DNA of 64,000 nt from an uncultured Pseudomonadota bacterium (GCA_913060515.1 CAJXRZ010000012.1:1-64000); one strand, 5' to 3'. Positions 44,301-52,160 are shown, counted from the stretch's first letter. Numbers and translations: made by a program. Notes: generated by a model from the sequence alone, not told the origin.

Positions 44301-45897
44301 CGTTGGGATCCGTGCCCATGCCGACCAGGACACCGGTTCGGTCACGGGGAAGGTCCAGGCCAGCGACGGCCTCCATGGCGGCGGCCAGGAGTGCGGTCTG
44401 TTGCCCGGTGGTCTGCTGCAGGTCCTTGGGCGGGAACTTCATGCCGCGCAGGGCCAGCTTGACCTCGGAGGCGCGGGGGCTGCCCAGAGGCTCGCCGCGG
44501 AGGATCTTGGCGAAGGCCGGGACCCCTTGGGTGTCGCCAACCAGGGCTCCAACACCCACCACCGCGATGGGGCCTGTTGGAACGCGGCTGCGCTTTGCAG
44601 AGACGCTCGCCTCGTGCTCCAGCAAGACGTGGGCGTTGTTTCCACCGAATCCGAAGGCACTGACCGCAGCCCGGCGGGTACCGGACCAAGGCTCTGCGCT
44701 CTGAAGAAGCCGAAAGGGTCCGCCTTCGAGGGCTGGGTGGGGCTCGCTGGCGTGCAGCGTCGGAGGCCGCACACCGTGGCGCATGGCCTCGAGCACCTTG
44801 ATGATTCCGGCCACACCGGCGGCGGTGATCAGGTGGCCCATGTTGGACTTGAGTGAGCCTATCGGCAGCGCGCGGCAGTCCTGGTAGACCTGCGCCATGG
44901 AGCCCAGCTCGGTTCCGTCTCCAACGGAGGTTCCGGTGGCGTGGCACTCCACCAGGTTCACATCCTGTGGGGTCCAGCCGCTCTGCTCAAAGGCAGACCG
45001 CATGGCGCGAACCTGCCCCTCTTGAGTGGGTGCGAGGAGTCCCCTGCCCCGTCCGTCGTTGCTCAGTCCCACACCACGAATCACGCCGTGGATGGTGTCG
45101 CCGTCACGCTGGGCATCGCTCAGACGCTTGAGCGCCAACAGGCCAGCGCCTTCTGCGGGAACCAAGCCATCGGCTTGGGCGTGGAAGGGTCGGCTCTGCC
45201 CAGACTTGGACATGGCGCTCAGGGCGCAAAAGCCAACGTGGATGAACAGATCATCGGCCCGGTTGACCGCGCCGGCCAACATCAGGTCGACCTCTCGGTC
45301 CTGAAGGCGCTCGCAGGCCAGCTTCAACGCATAGAGCGAGCTCGCGCAGGCAGAATCCAAGGCAAAGGCCGGACCACCAAAGCCCAGACCGCGGGCCAGG
45401 GTGTGAGCGGGCAGCCCCGACATGAAGCGGTTTCGGGCATCGACCTCCGGAAGCCCTAGGGCGTCTGCCCGTGCATCGCCCAACCAGGCACGCTCGGCAT
45501 AGCGGCTCATGGACTGGGTCGGGAATCCCAGGTTTCCAATGACCACGCCTGCGCGCTTCAAGCTGACTTGCTGAACTTCTGCCAGCGCCTGCCGCCCGGT
45601 ATGCAGCAGCCAGTGGAACAGGGGGTCCAGAGATTGGACCTCCTGCGCAGGAATCTCAAACCCGCTGGGGTCAAAGACCTGCTCAAAGCCAGTGACGTAG
45701 CCACCGCGGTCCGACCAGCTCCGGTCTGCTGAGTCCTGGGGGGTTCCCATGATCTGCTCATGAGAGACACCCCAGCGCCCAGCAGGCACGCTGCTGACCA
45801 AGTCATCCCCGGAGGAGACCCTCTGCCAGAGGGCTTCCGGACTCAGAGCACCCGGCAGGACACACGCCCTGCCGACAATCGCGATGGCTTCAAACAT
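38347..45897 (-). CDS. pfaC: Pfa3/PfaC PUFA synthase: KS-CLF-dehydratases-AGPAT
   Basis: This 2,516-residue protein builds and unloads the polyene chain. KS: residues 1-430, active Cys184 in DSACASSLY. CLF: about 440-760, with no active cysteine at the equivalent site. Ala/Pro linker: 770-975. Two FabA-like double-hotdog dehydratases: motif HFKNDPCMPG near 1,292 and HFFQDPVQPG near 1,700. A further dehydratase-like segment: HAWLQDHCPTWTVP near 1,841. AGPAT: 2,230-2,480 (GNHQTGVES, IEGTRSLS). The AGPAT is typical of terrestrial myxobacterial Pfa3 and moves the acyl group to a glycerolipid. The ATG at 45897 lies three bases after the stop of the -1 frame of pfa2, so coupling is likely. Confidence 0.96.
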   Translation of the reverse strand: MFEAIAIVGRACVLPGALSPEALWQRVSSGDDLVSSVPAGRWGVSHEQIMGTPQDSADRSWSDRGGYVTGFEQVFDPSGFEIPAQEVQSLDPLFHWLLHTGRQALAEVQQVSLKRAGVVIGNLGFPTQSMSRYAERAWLGDARADALGLPEVDARNRFMSGLPAHTLARGLGFGGPAFALDSACASSLYALKLACERLQDREVDLMLAGAVNRADDLFIHVGFCALSAMSKSGQSRPFHAQADGLVPAEGAGLLALKRLSDAQRDGDTIHGVIRGVGLSNDGRGRGLLAPTQEGQVRAMRSAFEQSGWTPQDVNLVECHATGTSVGDGTELGSMAQVYQDCRALPIGSLKSNMGHLITAAGVAGIIKVLEAMRHGVRPPTLHASEPHPALEGGPFRLLQSAEPWSGTRRAAVSAFGFGGNNAHVLLEHEASVSAKRSRVPTGPIAVVGVGALVGDTQGVPAFAKILRGEPLGSPRASEVKLALRGMKFPPKDLQQTTGQQTALLAAAMEAVAGLDLPRDRTGVLVGMGTDPNVARYGARWRAADWAPKLGEETASLRAHFVPVLEAPGVLGCMPNIPANRLNSQLDLGGASLVLCSEELSGLRAANVACRALRSGEMDAAVVGAVDMCADTVHEKAAAALGRTEPGGDAAVVLVLKRLEDATAAGDQVLAVLDDADAPPITPAPLRERVGHTHAAEGLLLVAAAVIDCMESRSQGASLSVDALGNQHDSLVVLSAGPQELPAYQVQEPVLRLPLHLPDVQLPQAKALEPTMSQSSSESSPAGVQTMAPAPRLPSVMSAPVRQAAASRAPAQAAPAQAPALSQAAPSAQPRVVPSAPAPVFQAPAGAAGMAQGLVDQQRMLSQVHQQFLAQQAAVQQQFLGMRSRSLQALIGSPAPVTTAAQHLRGPAPMPVRAPAQPAPAIQARRAPAPAARPAPAARPAPVVKPAAKVQAPKPQPAAKAPVKVEKAPAPKLSKAAFKDAKHPWRTDPMAPPVPFRAQPKAEDLPGLKLDREGLKVHASGNISEVYGEMFKPQDGYVRQCRMPEPPLLLADRLLGIDAVAGSMGRGSLWTETDVEADSWYLHQGRMPAGIMIESGQADLMLISYLGIDLQHEGDRIYRLLGCELTYHGNLPVPGETLTYDIHVDGHAQHGDKRLFFFHYDCRVQGKPRLTVRQGQAGFFTDQELLETGGILWEAETGEHTKTPRMDAPDVLTDKRSLSKEDLIAFSEGRTADCFGDSFFLSRAHTRTPRISSGRMLYLDTVTDLIPMGGPWKRGYLRATDEVTADDWFFDGHFKNDPCMPGNLMFEGCLQAMAVYMAALGYTVDRDGWRFEPVPNEPYQLLCRGQVTPESKQLVYEIFVEEIIAGPEPVLYADMLCTVDGLKAFHCRRMGLRLVPSWPLDSREDMPAEHQARGLIKQGTVASLEWTGTPLELLETPTEPFPFDYSALLACAWSCPSKAFGPMYETFDSTRRVARLPGPPYHFMTRASQIDGTLGGMKVGDKVSLDYDIPDKAWYFLENGAPTMPFCVLLEAALQPCGWLASFVGSALTIGTDLFFRNLDGTGDLKVELLPGCGTLRTDVTITNISQSAGMIIESFKVDCYISGPDGEDVHVYDLKTVFGFFPKIALDNQKGLPILPEHKAVIDAEGGEVIDLDHWKHEGAPLARSYVRCIDRVTGRWPEGGQAGLGAWRAEKTVDPNEWFFKAHFFQDPVQPGSLGIEALLQLAQFAMLDLGLDQGIENPRFEPVQLGRPMTWKYRGQVRTFNKLIGSTIEILEKGTDEDGFPYIVAKGSLWVDGMRIYETENMGMRVVSADQVKQPGGVGPATMQRPTHDVTLDPKGEHAWLQDHCPTWTVPAAPMMWMVDRIAKVAFEGGEGRQVIGLRDVQVKRWLVVDEATQISAALRYENEHIHVTLSDPQGVVCTGRAHMGWEPLQGPHGLRPLEAPEVQSPYQDGSLFHGPIFQLQESLRMGSKGSSALLRVTRAIDSHWDVALLDAATHGIPHDSLHQWSDEIPKDVVAYPAFIPEFKVHSAAPRVGTQIRCEVRFDGFHATKQLPRFRVQLIAEGGHVWCTFVLVESLFPKGPLGSFEKEGRQSFLRDRSFVPGLALSQDGVVLEQSISRSNWLPGTIEALYGAADAETVGAAEAIAAEVGVHPQHAAESLPLNPIELTQESVDGGVRSGASVGPLNLQPVKDFWTQVFDRAPWPVEDLYYGLIRRFVRRVVTPEPEKLAAVAGRSVLYLGNHQTGVESLLFSIVASGLGQVPTVTLAKAEHRKTWLGQLIAHNFSYPGVKDPQVIRFFDREDKASLPKIIGELAQEMMGPGKSVMVHIEGTRSLSCRTPVQKMSGAFIDMALKIGAPIVPVRFVGGLPTHDLGKRVEFPVGAGPQGEAFANGQGQQDIWLGAPLLPEDLASMPYGDRKTKVIAAINALGPKNADEGPFSGDQAFESGVRSWMEKGGATHEHATLLRILEEGESACPETQLILDGTKGGLQLPDGEAKAWLSELAQRLYGPNGPKVS

Positions 45898-45900
45898 GTG

Positions 45901-46698
45901 TCAGCGGCTCTTGGGCAGCAGGTGAGTCTCCACGCCTTCCAGGTGCGCGATTGGGCGCCCCTCAGAGGTCATGAACACGATGTCGCTCACGGTCTTGGAC
46001 TTGCCGACAACACGGCCCTTGAGGACCGCAGTGATGGCACCACTTGGGAGCTCTCCAGTTCCCTGATAGCGGCCAACAGCGGTGGGCAGGCTGGAACCAC
46101 CAAGCATGCGCTTGGCCCAGAGCAGCGCGAGCTGCAAGCCTCCGTCCATTGCGGCCACATCGGTCTGCCAGGGCTCCTCTCTCCAGCCTCGGCCAGCGGT
46201 GCCCAAGAGCTCCGCGGCGATGCCTTCGTCCGAGACGCCTGTCACATCTTCGATGACCTGGAGTGCAGGTCCGTGGAAGAGCACATCGCCGTAGACTTGG
46301 TCCTTCCAAGACTCCGCCCCCACCAGAGGACTGTTCTGTCCCAAGTTGAGCGGCTCTGCCTTGGTGGCCGCCATACGGGCCTTGGCGCAGTAGTGCCGCG
46401 TTCCAGACAAGGAGCGCAGCTCCAGGCGCAGGACGGCCCCGTCTCCATTGGAGAGCTGGTCAACCAGAACCTTGAAGCCCTCGCCAGCCTCAAAGCTACT
46501 CAGGCTGATGCCCCTGAGGACCTTGATGTCTTCACAGGCCACGAAGTGGAGTCCGGGACGAGCCGCGCGTGCAGCCCTTGCGAACCACTCCACCACGAGC
46601 ACGACCGGCACAACCGGGGTGTTCTTGATGCTGTGATCTCGCAGCCAGGAGTGAGATGCGGCCCCAACACGGACCGCAAACTCATCCTGGCTCAGGCT
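45901..46698 (-). CDS. Pfa2 C-terminal dehydratase domain in the -1 frame
   Basis: The 265 codons from 46698 encode a PKS-type dehydratase domain. Its N-terminal motif HSWLRDHSIKNTPVVPVVLV has the catalytic histidine of the hotdog fold, and the GTRHYCAKA and FHGPALQVIEDV stretches follow. In other PfaA/Pfa2 proteins this domain is fused after KR. Here it lies in the -1 frame relative to the KR-ending frame that stops at 46692. No ATG, GTG or TTG lies in this frame between the KR end and the catalytic histidine; the only remote in-frame ATG is at 46980, inside the KR. Production therefore probably needs a -1 frameshift at 46704-46698. Confidence 0.85.
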   Translation of the reverse strand, partial: SLSQDEFAVRVGAASHSWLRDHSIKNTPVVPVVLVVEWFARAARAARPGLHFVACEDIKVLRGISLSSFEAGEGFKVLVDQLSNGDGAVLRLELRSLSGTRHYCAKARMAATKAEPLNLGQNSPLVGAESWKDQVYGDVLFHGPALQVIEDVTGVSDEGIAAELLGTAGRGWREEPWQTDVAAMDGGLQLALLWAKRMLGGSSLPTAVGRYQGTGELPSGAITAVLKGRVVGKSKTVSDIVFMTSEGRPIAHLEGVETHLLPKSR

Positions 46699-46704
46699 TT
46701 TCCC
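46643..46704 (-). promoter_or_regulatory. Programmed -1 ribosomal frameshift signal
   Basis: The slippery heptamer GGGAAAA at 46704-46698 is read in frame 0 as G_GGA_AAA, the canonical X_XXY_YYZ phase. A 5-nt spacer GCCTG follows. A hairpin comes next: AGCCAGGA (46692-46685) pairs with TCCTGGCT (46650-46643), and TGAG pairs with CTCA across a 1-nt bulge. GCGGTCC pairs with GGGCCGC (one G-U) around a 6-nt loop. The frame-0 stop TGA (46694-46692) sits at the base of the stem. The slip would join KR to the dehydratase frame. Confidence 0.85.
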
Positions 46705-49700
46705 GAGTCGAGCAGCGCCTCCGTGGTGGGCTCGCCGCCCAAGACCAGCTCCACCCGCGAAGGTGCGCTGTCCTGGACTTCGTCCACCAGCATCTGAGCG
46801 CCCTGTGCCAAGGGAATCAGTGGAACCCCCATGGCCTGGAACCGCGCCTTGAGGGCCGGGGTGACCATGCCACCCTCCCAAGGGCCCCAGTTCATCGACT
46901 TGACCCGGAGCTCTGGACGCTCGACCGCCATCTGACCGGCGACCTTGTTCAGGACCTCGTTGGCCATCGCGTAGTCGCACTGGCCGTTGTTTCCAGCGCG
47001 CGCGGCGACCGAAGAGAACTGCACCCAGAGGCGCAGCGGCGAGTCAGCGGTGGCCAGCTGCAGGGCACGAAGGCCGTTGACCTTGGTGGAGTAGACCCGC
47101 TCGAACTGGTCGTCCGTCTTGTCTGCGATGGCCTTGTCAGCCAAGACACCAGCGCCATGAATCACGCCCGTGACGGGTCCGTAGCTGGCCTCTACCTCGA
47201 CAACCAGTGCCTTGAGGGCAGCAGCATCTGTCACATCAACCGAAGCGTAGCGGGCCTTGCATCCGTGCTGTGCGAGCTGAGCCAGGGTGCTGCGAATCTC
47301 ACGCCACGCCATGATCTGGCGAACCTGCTTGCCGAGACCGGCTGGGTTCACCTTCTCTCCCTTGGCCTGCGCCTGCATGAGCAACGCACGCTTCATTCCG
47401 GCGTCGTCTTCCACACCGGCGACAGCGGCAGGCTCCTCTCCCAGGGCCGTACGTCCCAGCAGCACAAAGCTGGCCTGGGTCGCGGCACCGAGGGAGATGA
47501 CGGTCGCAGCAGTCACACCGCGCGCGCCGCCGGAGACCAGCATCACCGAGTCGGAATCGACCGAAGCCTCTCCGCCCTCAACCTGGGTCTCCACGCTCTT
47601 GAGAATCAAGCGCACACCATCCGCACGAAGGCCGACTTCACGCTCGGTACCGCCAGCCAGCAGCTCCAAGCTCAGGGCCTTGGCCAGCTCCTTGGGCGTG
47701 CGCCCGCCGCGCTGCAAGTCGATGGCCTTCACGCCCGCGTTGGGCCACTCGATGGCTGCAGTCTTGGCCAAGCCGGCCAAACCACCCATCCAAGGGTTGC
47801 CCGTTCCGGAGAGCCCAAAGTCACCGCCGGTGTCCTGCACGGTCACAAAGGCCGCACAGTCGTTGGCGACCACTCGAGCAGCTTGGAAAGCACGCATTGC
47901 GATGCGGTCTGCAGCGTCACCGTCCGCGTCGCTCAGCCCGGCCAAGAAGATGACCGCGCGCTCGTTGCCGACCGCCTCACCGAGCTTCACGCTCAGTCCG
48001 GCACCCTTGAGCTCGGTGACCAGCGCCTCAGCCACGCCCGAGTCGTCGGGAACCACCAAGATGTCTCCATCCAGGCCAGGCAGCGTCAGTCCACCAGCCT
48101 TGGTGGCCACAGCGTCCAGGACGTAGCGGGAGACACCCGGGGCGGAGGGAATGGGAGCAGGGGCTGGAGCAGACACGCTCTCACCGTTGGACTTGCCCAT
48201 GTACTCGACGATCTCGCCGAGGGTACGCAGGGCACTCATCTCGCCAGCGTCCACCTCGGGGAGGCTGGGTGCCTCTTCGCGCATGGCGCTGAGGATCTCG
48301 ACGCGCTTGATGGAGTCGATGCCCAGGTCCGCTTCCAGGTCCATGCTTAGAGTCAGCATCTCCGCGGGGTAGCCGGTCTTGTCAGCGACGACCTTCAGCA
48401 TCAGGGCGTTCAGGTCAATGGAGGGAGCCGCAGGCGAGGCCACAGGAGCGGGAGCAGCGCTCTCACCACTGGACTTGCCCATGTACTCGACAATCTCACC
48501 GAGGGTACGCAAGGCGCTCATCTCGCCAGCGTCCACCTCGGGGAGGCTGGGCGCCTCTTCCCGCATGGCGCTGAGGATCTCGACGCGCTTGATGGAGTCG
48601 ATGCCCAGATCAGCTTCCAGGTCCATCGCCAAGGTCAGCATCTCGGCGGGGTAGCCGGTCTTGTCAGCGACGACCTTGAGCATCAGAGCGTTCAGGTCCA
48701 CCGAGACAGCGCTCGAGGCCTGCACCACCGGTGCGGCCTTGACTGCAGGCGCAGCGGCAGGGCTGAGCAGCTGGTCCAAGGCACTGGGCTTCGCCGCTAC
48801 AGGAGCGGCCACTGGAGCCGCAGCCACGAGCGCGGCGACAGGCTGGCTCTGAACTGGAGCGGGGGCTGGTGCAGCTTGCTGCACGGGTGCGGGCATGGGC
48901 GCCGCGACCACCGGCTGCACAGGGAGCTGCGCAGGAGCCATCTGGGCGACGCCTTGCACGCCCATCAGTGCGTTCAGGCCCACGAAGGACTGCTCAACAC
49001 CCTGAAGGAAGGCCATGTGGGTATCCGCCATGGCCTTCTGCCAACCGGCATGGGCCTCCATGGTCTGGCGCTGCGCCTCCTGGAAGGCCCCCAGAACACC
49101 CTGGTTCACGGGAGCGGCGGCCTGCACGCCCAGGCTTCCACCTGGAATGTGAGGGGCTGGGGTCACGCCCTGAGCCATCTGAATGCTTGGAGCTGCGGCC
49201 ACGGCGACCTCGCGCACGACCTCGACTTCCTTGATCACTTCGACTTCGCGAATGACCTCGACCTCCTGCACGATGACCTCGGGCTGGACCTCTGGGTTGG
49301 GGCCCGGCAGGTCTGCCGTTCCGCCAGGGGGTGGGTAGGGCTTGCCCACGTTGGTGCCGTTCACGTCGATGGCGAACTTGGGCAGCACGTTCTTACGGGG
49401 GTCAGCCTCGACACGGAACCCGTCCCAGAGGGCGGAGAAGGATGGCGCAAAGCCAGCTGCGACGAGCTGAGCCAAGCCATCATTGAAGCTGGCCAGCCCG
49501 GGCTTGCCGCGGCGGTTCAAGTAGACGAACTTGGCGTCCTTCTTGGACTTCAAGATGCGGCCACCCAAGCCACTGAGCACGGAGTGAGGTCCGACCTCGA
49601 TGAAGGTACGGACGCCCTGCTCATACATGGCTTCGATCTGCTCGACGAAGCGAACGGGGCTCGCGATCTGGCCCGAGAGCACCTTGCGCATGGACGCGGC

Positions 49701-52160
49701 GTCGCTTGGGTAAGGCGCAGCCTCACTGTTGGCGTAGACCACCACTTCTGGGGTGGAGAACTCCACGCCCTCCAGGAACTCAGCGAAGGGCGCGACGGAG
49801 GCAGAGACCACCTCGCTGTGGAAAGCCGTCGCGACCTTGAGGCGCTGACAGGTCAGCTCAGCGTCCGCGAGCACCTTCTCGGCCTGCTCAATGGCCTCGG
49901 TGCGGCCCGAGAGCACGACCTGGCGCGGGCTGTTGTGGTTGGCGAGCACGACAGCGATGTCCTTGCCGTCCAGAGCCGCCTTGACCTTCTCAATCTCAGC
50001 AGCGACTGCAGTCATCGAGCCGGGAATCGAAGCGGCCTCGTTCATCAGCTCGCCGCGCTTGCGTGCAACACGCAGCATGGTCGCCGCATCAAAGACGCCG
50101 GCAGCGTGAAGCGCAGTGACCTCACCGTAGGAGTGGCCTGCGACCGCATCCGCGTGAACGCCAATGGCTTGGAGCAGACGGAGCTGGGAGAGAGAGCAGG
50201 CACCGATGGCGGGCTGGGCCCACTGGGTGCTGGTCAATGTCGCCAGCTGAGCGTCCTTGGCTTCTTGGCCAAACACGCTTGGTGGGAAGACGACCTGGTG
50301 CAACGCGAGGGTCTCGTCCATGTGGACGTCGGCGGCCTCGTCCCAAGCGGCGAGCGCCTGGGGGTAGGTCATGGCGAGCTCAGCGCCCATGTCCAAGTAC
50401 TGGCTGCCCTGCCCTGGGAAGAGGAATGCAGTCTGGCCCTGCTTCTCGCCCATGCCGTAGTGGATGCCCTTTGGCGTAGAGAAGGCCTTGCCCTTGCTCT
50501 GAATGAGAGAGGCGGCCTCGCCCAGCTTGACGCTGAGCTCTTGCAGATCCGAGGAGACGATGGCGACACGGTGGGGGGCTGCAGTCTTCAGGTTCAGCTG
50601 GCTGTCCTTGGCCAGCCACGCCAACAGACCCTTGCGGCGGTGCATCTCTGCGGGAATCTCGACGGACTTGAGGGCACTGACGAGCGCCTCAGCGCTGTCT
50701 GCTCCCATCACGAAGAGCTCGTGGGAGGCGACGCGGTGGCGGGTGGCCTGCACGGTGCCGGAGTACTCCTCCACGGCGATGTGGAAGTTGGAGCCACCAA
50801 AGCCAAAGCTGGACACACCGGCACGGCGGGGGTGGTTGCTGCCGCGAACCCAGGGGCGCGCCCGCAGGTTCAGGTAGAAAGGGGTCTCATCCAAGTTCAT
50901 CTTGGGGTTGGGGCGCTCGACCTTGATGGTCGGAGGCAGCACCTTGTGGTGCAGCGCCATCACGGACTTGAAGAGACCAGCGGCGCCCGCAGCGGCCTTG
51001 GCGTGGCCAATCTGTGACTTGACGCTGCCGAGTGCACACCACTGACGGGGCGCATCCTCCTCCTCAAAGGCCAGGCACAAGCCCTGGAACTCTGCATAGT
51101 CCCCTGCAGGGGTGCCGGTCCCGTGCGCCTCGACCAGCTCTACCGTCTTGGGCGAGAACCCGGCCTCACCATAGGCGCGGTTCAAGGCCTTCGCCTGGCC
51201 CGAGGCCACTGGCGCGTAGACGCTCTTGGAGCGGCCGTCAGAGGAGCTTCCGACGCCTTGGATGAGACCGTAGATGCGGTCTCCGTCACGCTCGGCATCT
51301 TCCAAGCGCTTGAGGGCGACCATGCCCAGGCCCTCGCCGAGCAGGGTGCCGTCGGCCTGATCGGAGAAGGGCTTCACGTCGCCCGAGCGGCTCAAGGCCG
51401 TGGTCTGGGCGAAGCACATGTACATGAAGATGTCGTTCATGGTGTCGACACCGCCGGTGATCACCAGGTCGGACTGCCCCAAGTAGAGCTCGTTGACAGC
51501 CATGGAGACGGCAGCGAAGGCCGAGGCGCAGGCTGCGTCGGTGACACAGTTGGTGCCGCCCAGGTCCAAACGGTTGGCGATGCGTCCTGCGACGACGTTG
51601 CCGAGCAGACCGGGGAAGGTGCTCTCTTGCCAGGGCACGTAGTGGTCGCTGATGCGCTTGACGGCTTCCTCGACCTTGGACTCGGGCAGGCCCGAATCTC
51701 TGAGCGCCTTGCGCCAGACAGGGTGCTGCAGGCGGCTGACCATGGTGCCCAAGAGCTCCTGGGCGGAGGTGACCCCCAAGATGACCGAGGTCCGGCTCTT
51801 GTCCATCTCCTTGAACTGGCCCTGGGTGGCGTCGTTCAAGACCCGCTGGGCCATGATCAGTGCGAGCAGCTGCGCGGAGTCTGTGGCTGGAACGATCTTG
51901 GGTGGGACACCCCAGGAGAGGGCGTCGAATGGGACGCTCTCGATGAACGCGCCACGGGTGGCGTAGGTCATGTCCTGGGTGTTGAGCTCAGGATGCATGT
52001 AGTCATCCTTGAGCCAGTGGCTCTTGGGAATCTCTTCGACGAGATCCACTCCGGCCAGAATGTCGGTCCAGAATCCACCTGCGTCTGTGGACCCTGGGAA
52101 CAGGGCGCTGACGCCGACGATTGCGATAGAGGGGCGGTTGTTCGACATGGTTGTGCTCAC
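46692..52160 (-). CDS. pfaA: Pfa2/PfaA PUFA synthase: KS-MAT-ACP-ACP-KR
   Basis: The 1,822-residue frame-0 product carries these domains. KS: residues 1-460, active Cys211 in TDAACASAF. MAT: about 575-905, catalytic Ser677 in GHSYGE and His781. Linker with an EV-type repeat: about 955-990. Two tandem ACPs: phosphopantetheine serines S1189 and S1283 in GIDSIKRVEIL. KR: about 1,535-1,800, with Tyr1730 and Asn1734. GTG at 52160 abuts the pfa1 stop; ATG at 52148 is an equally possible start. It iteratively extends, loads and reduces the polyketide with Pfa1 and Pfa3. Phosphopantetheinylation needs a transferase not encoded in the window. Confidence 0.96.
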   Translation of the reverse strand: MSTTMSNNRPSIAIVGVSALFPGSTDAGGFWTDILAGVDLVEEIPKSHWLKDDYMHPELNTQDMTYATRGAFIESVPFDALSWGVPPKIVPATDSAQLLALIMAQRVLNDATQGQFKEMDKSRTSVILGVTSAQELLGTMVSRLQHPVWRKALRDSGLPESKVEEAVKRISDHYVPWQESTFPGLLGNVVAGRIANRLDLGGTNCVTDAACASAFAAVSMAVNELYLGQSDLVITGGVDTMNDIFMYMCFAQTTALSRSGDVKPFSDQADGTLLGEGLGMVALKRLEDAERDGDRIYGLIQGVGSSSDGRSKSVYAPVASGQAKALNRAYGEAGFSPKTVELVEAHGTGTPAGDYAEFQGLCLAFEEEDAPRQWCALGSVKSQIGHAKAAAGAAGLFKSVMALHHKVLPPTIKVERPNPKMNLDETPFYLNLRARPWVRGSNHPRRAGVSSFGFGGSNFHIAVEEYSGTVQATRHRVASHELFVMGADSAEALVSALKSVEIPAEMHRRKGLLAWLAKDSQLNLKTAAPHRVAIVSSDLQELSVKLGEAASLIQSKGKAFSTPKGIHYGMGEKQGQTAFLFPGQGSQYLDMGAELAMTYPQALAAWDEAADVHMDETLALHQVVFPPSVFGQEAKDAQLATLTSTQWAQPAIGACSLSQLRLLQAIGVHADAVAGHSYGEVTALHAAGVFDAATMLRVARKRGELMNEAASIPGSMTAVAAEIEKVKAALDGKDIAVVLANHNSPRQVVLSGRTEAIEQAEKVLADAELTCQRLKVATAFHSEVVSASVAPFAEFLEGVEFSTPEVVVYANSEAAPYPSDAASMRKVLSGQIASPVRFVEQIEAMYEQGVRTFIEVGPHSVLSGLGGRILKSKKDAKFVYLNRRGKPGLASFNDGLAQLVAAGFAPSFSALWDGFRVEADPRKNVLPKFAIDVNGTNVGKPYPPPGGTADLPGPNPEVQPEVIVQEVEVIREVEVIKEVEVVREVAVAAAPSIQMAQGVTPAPHIPGGSLGVQAAAPVNQGVLGAFQEAQRQTMEAHAGWQKAMADTHMAFLQGVEQSFVGLNALMGVQGVAQMAPAQLPVQPVVAAPMPAPVQQAAPAPAPVQSQPVAALVAAAPVAAPVAAKPSALDQLLSPAAAPAVKAAPVVQASSAVSVDLNALMLKVVADKTGYPAEMLTLAMDLEADLGIDSIKRVEILSAMREEAPSLPEVDAGEMSALRTLGEIVEYMGKSSGESAAPAPVASPAAPSIDLNALMLKVVADKTGYPAEMLTLSMDLEADLGIDSIKRVEILSAMREEAPSLPEVDAGEMSALRTLGEIVEYMGKSNGESVSAPAPAPIPSAPGVSRYVLDAVATKAGGLTLPGLDGDILVVPDDSGVAEALVTELKGAGLSVKLGEAVGNERAVIFLAGLSDADGDAADRIAMRAFQAARVVANDCAAFVTVQDTGGDFGLSGTGNPWMGGLAGLAKTAAIEWPNAGVKAIDLQRGGRTPKELAKALSLELLAGGTEREVGLRADGVRLILKSVETQVEGGEASVDSDSVMLVSGGARGVTAATVISLGAATQASFVLLGRTALGEEPAAVAGVEDDAGMKRALLMQAQAKGEKVNPAGLGKQVRQIMAWREIRSTLAQLAQHGCKARYASVDVTDAAALKALVVEVEASYGPVTGVIHGAGVLADKAIADKTDDQFERVYSTKVNGLRALQLATADSPLRLWVQFSSVAARAGNNGQCDYAMANEVLNKVAGQMAVERPELRVKSMNWGPWEGGMVTPALKARFQAMGVPLIPLAQGAQMLVDEVQDSAPSRVELVLGGEPTTEALLDSGKA
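48187..48663 (-). repeat. Tandem ACP repeat (two near-identical copies, 282-bp period)
   Basis: Two ACP units read DLEADLGIDSIKRVEILSAM with flanking sequence almost identical at the DNA level, offset by 282 bp. Differences are mostly synonymous, suggesting recent duplication or gene conversion. Only two ACPs are present; PUFA synthases often carry more. The number usually relates to output, not chain type. Confidence 0.9.

Noticed and set aside
45901-46980. A 359-aa independent gene starting at the ATG at 46980
   Set aside because: The first 94 codons are the shadow of the KR frame, with low-complexity Gly/Arg composition. No ribosome-binding site or nearer start exists. Only the part after about 46698 has a protein family pattern.
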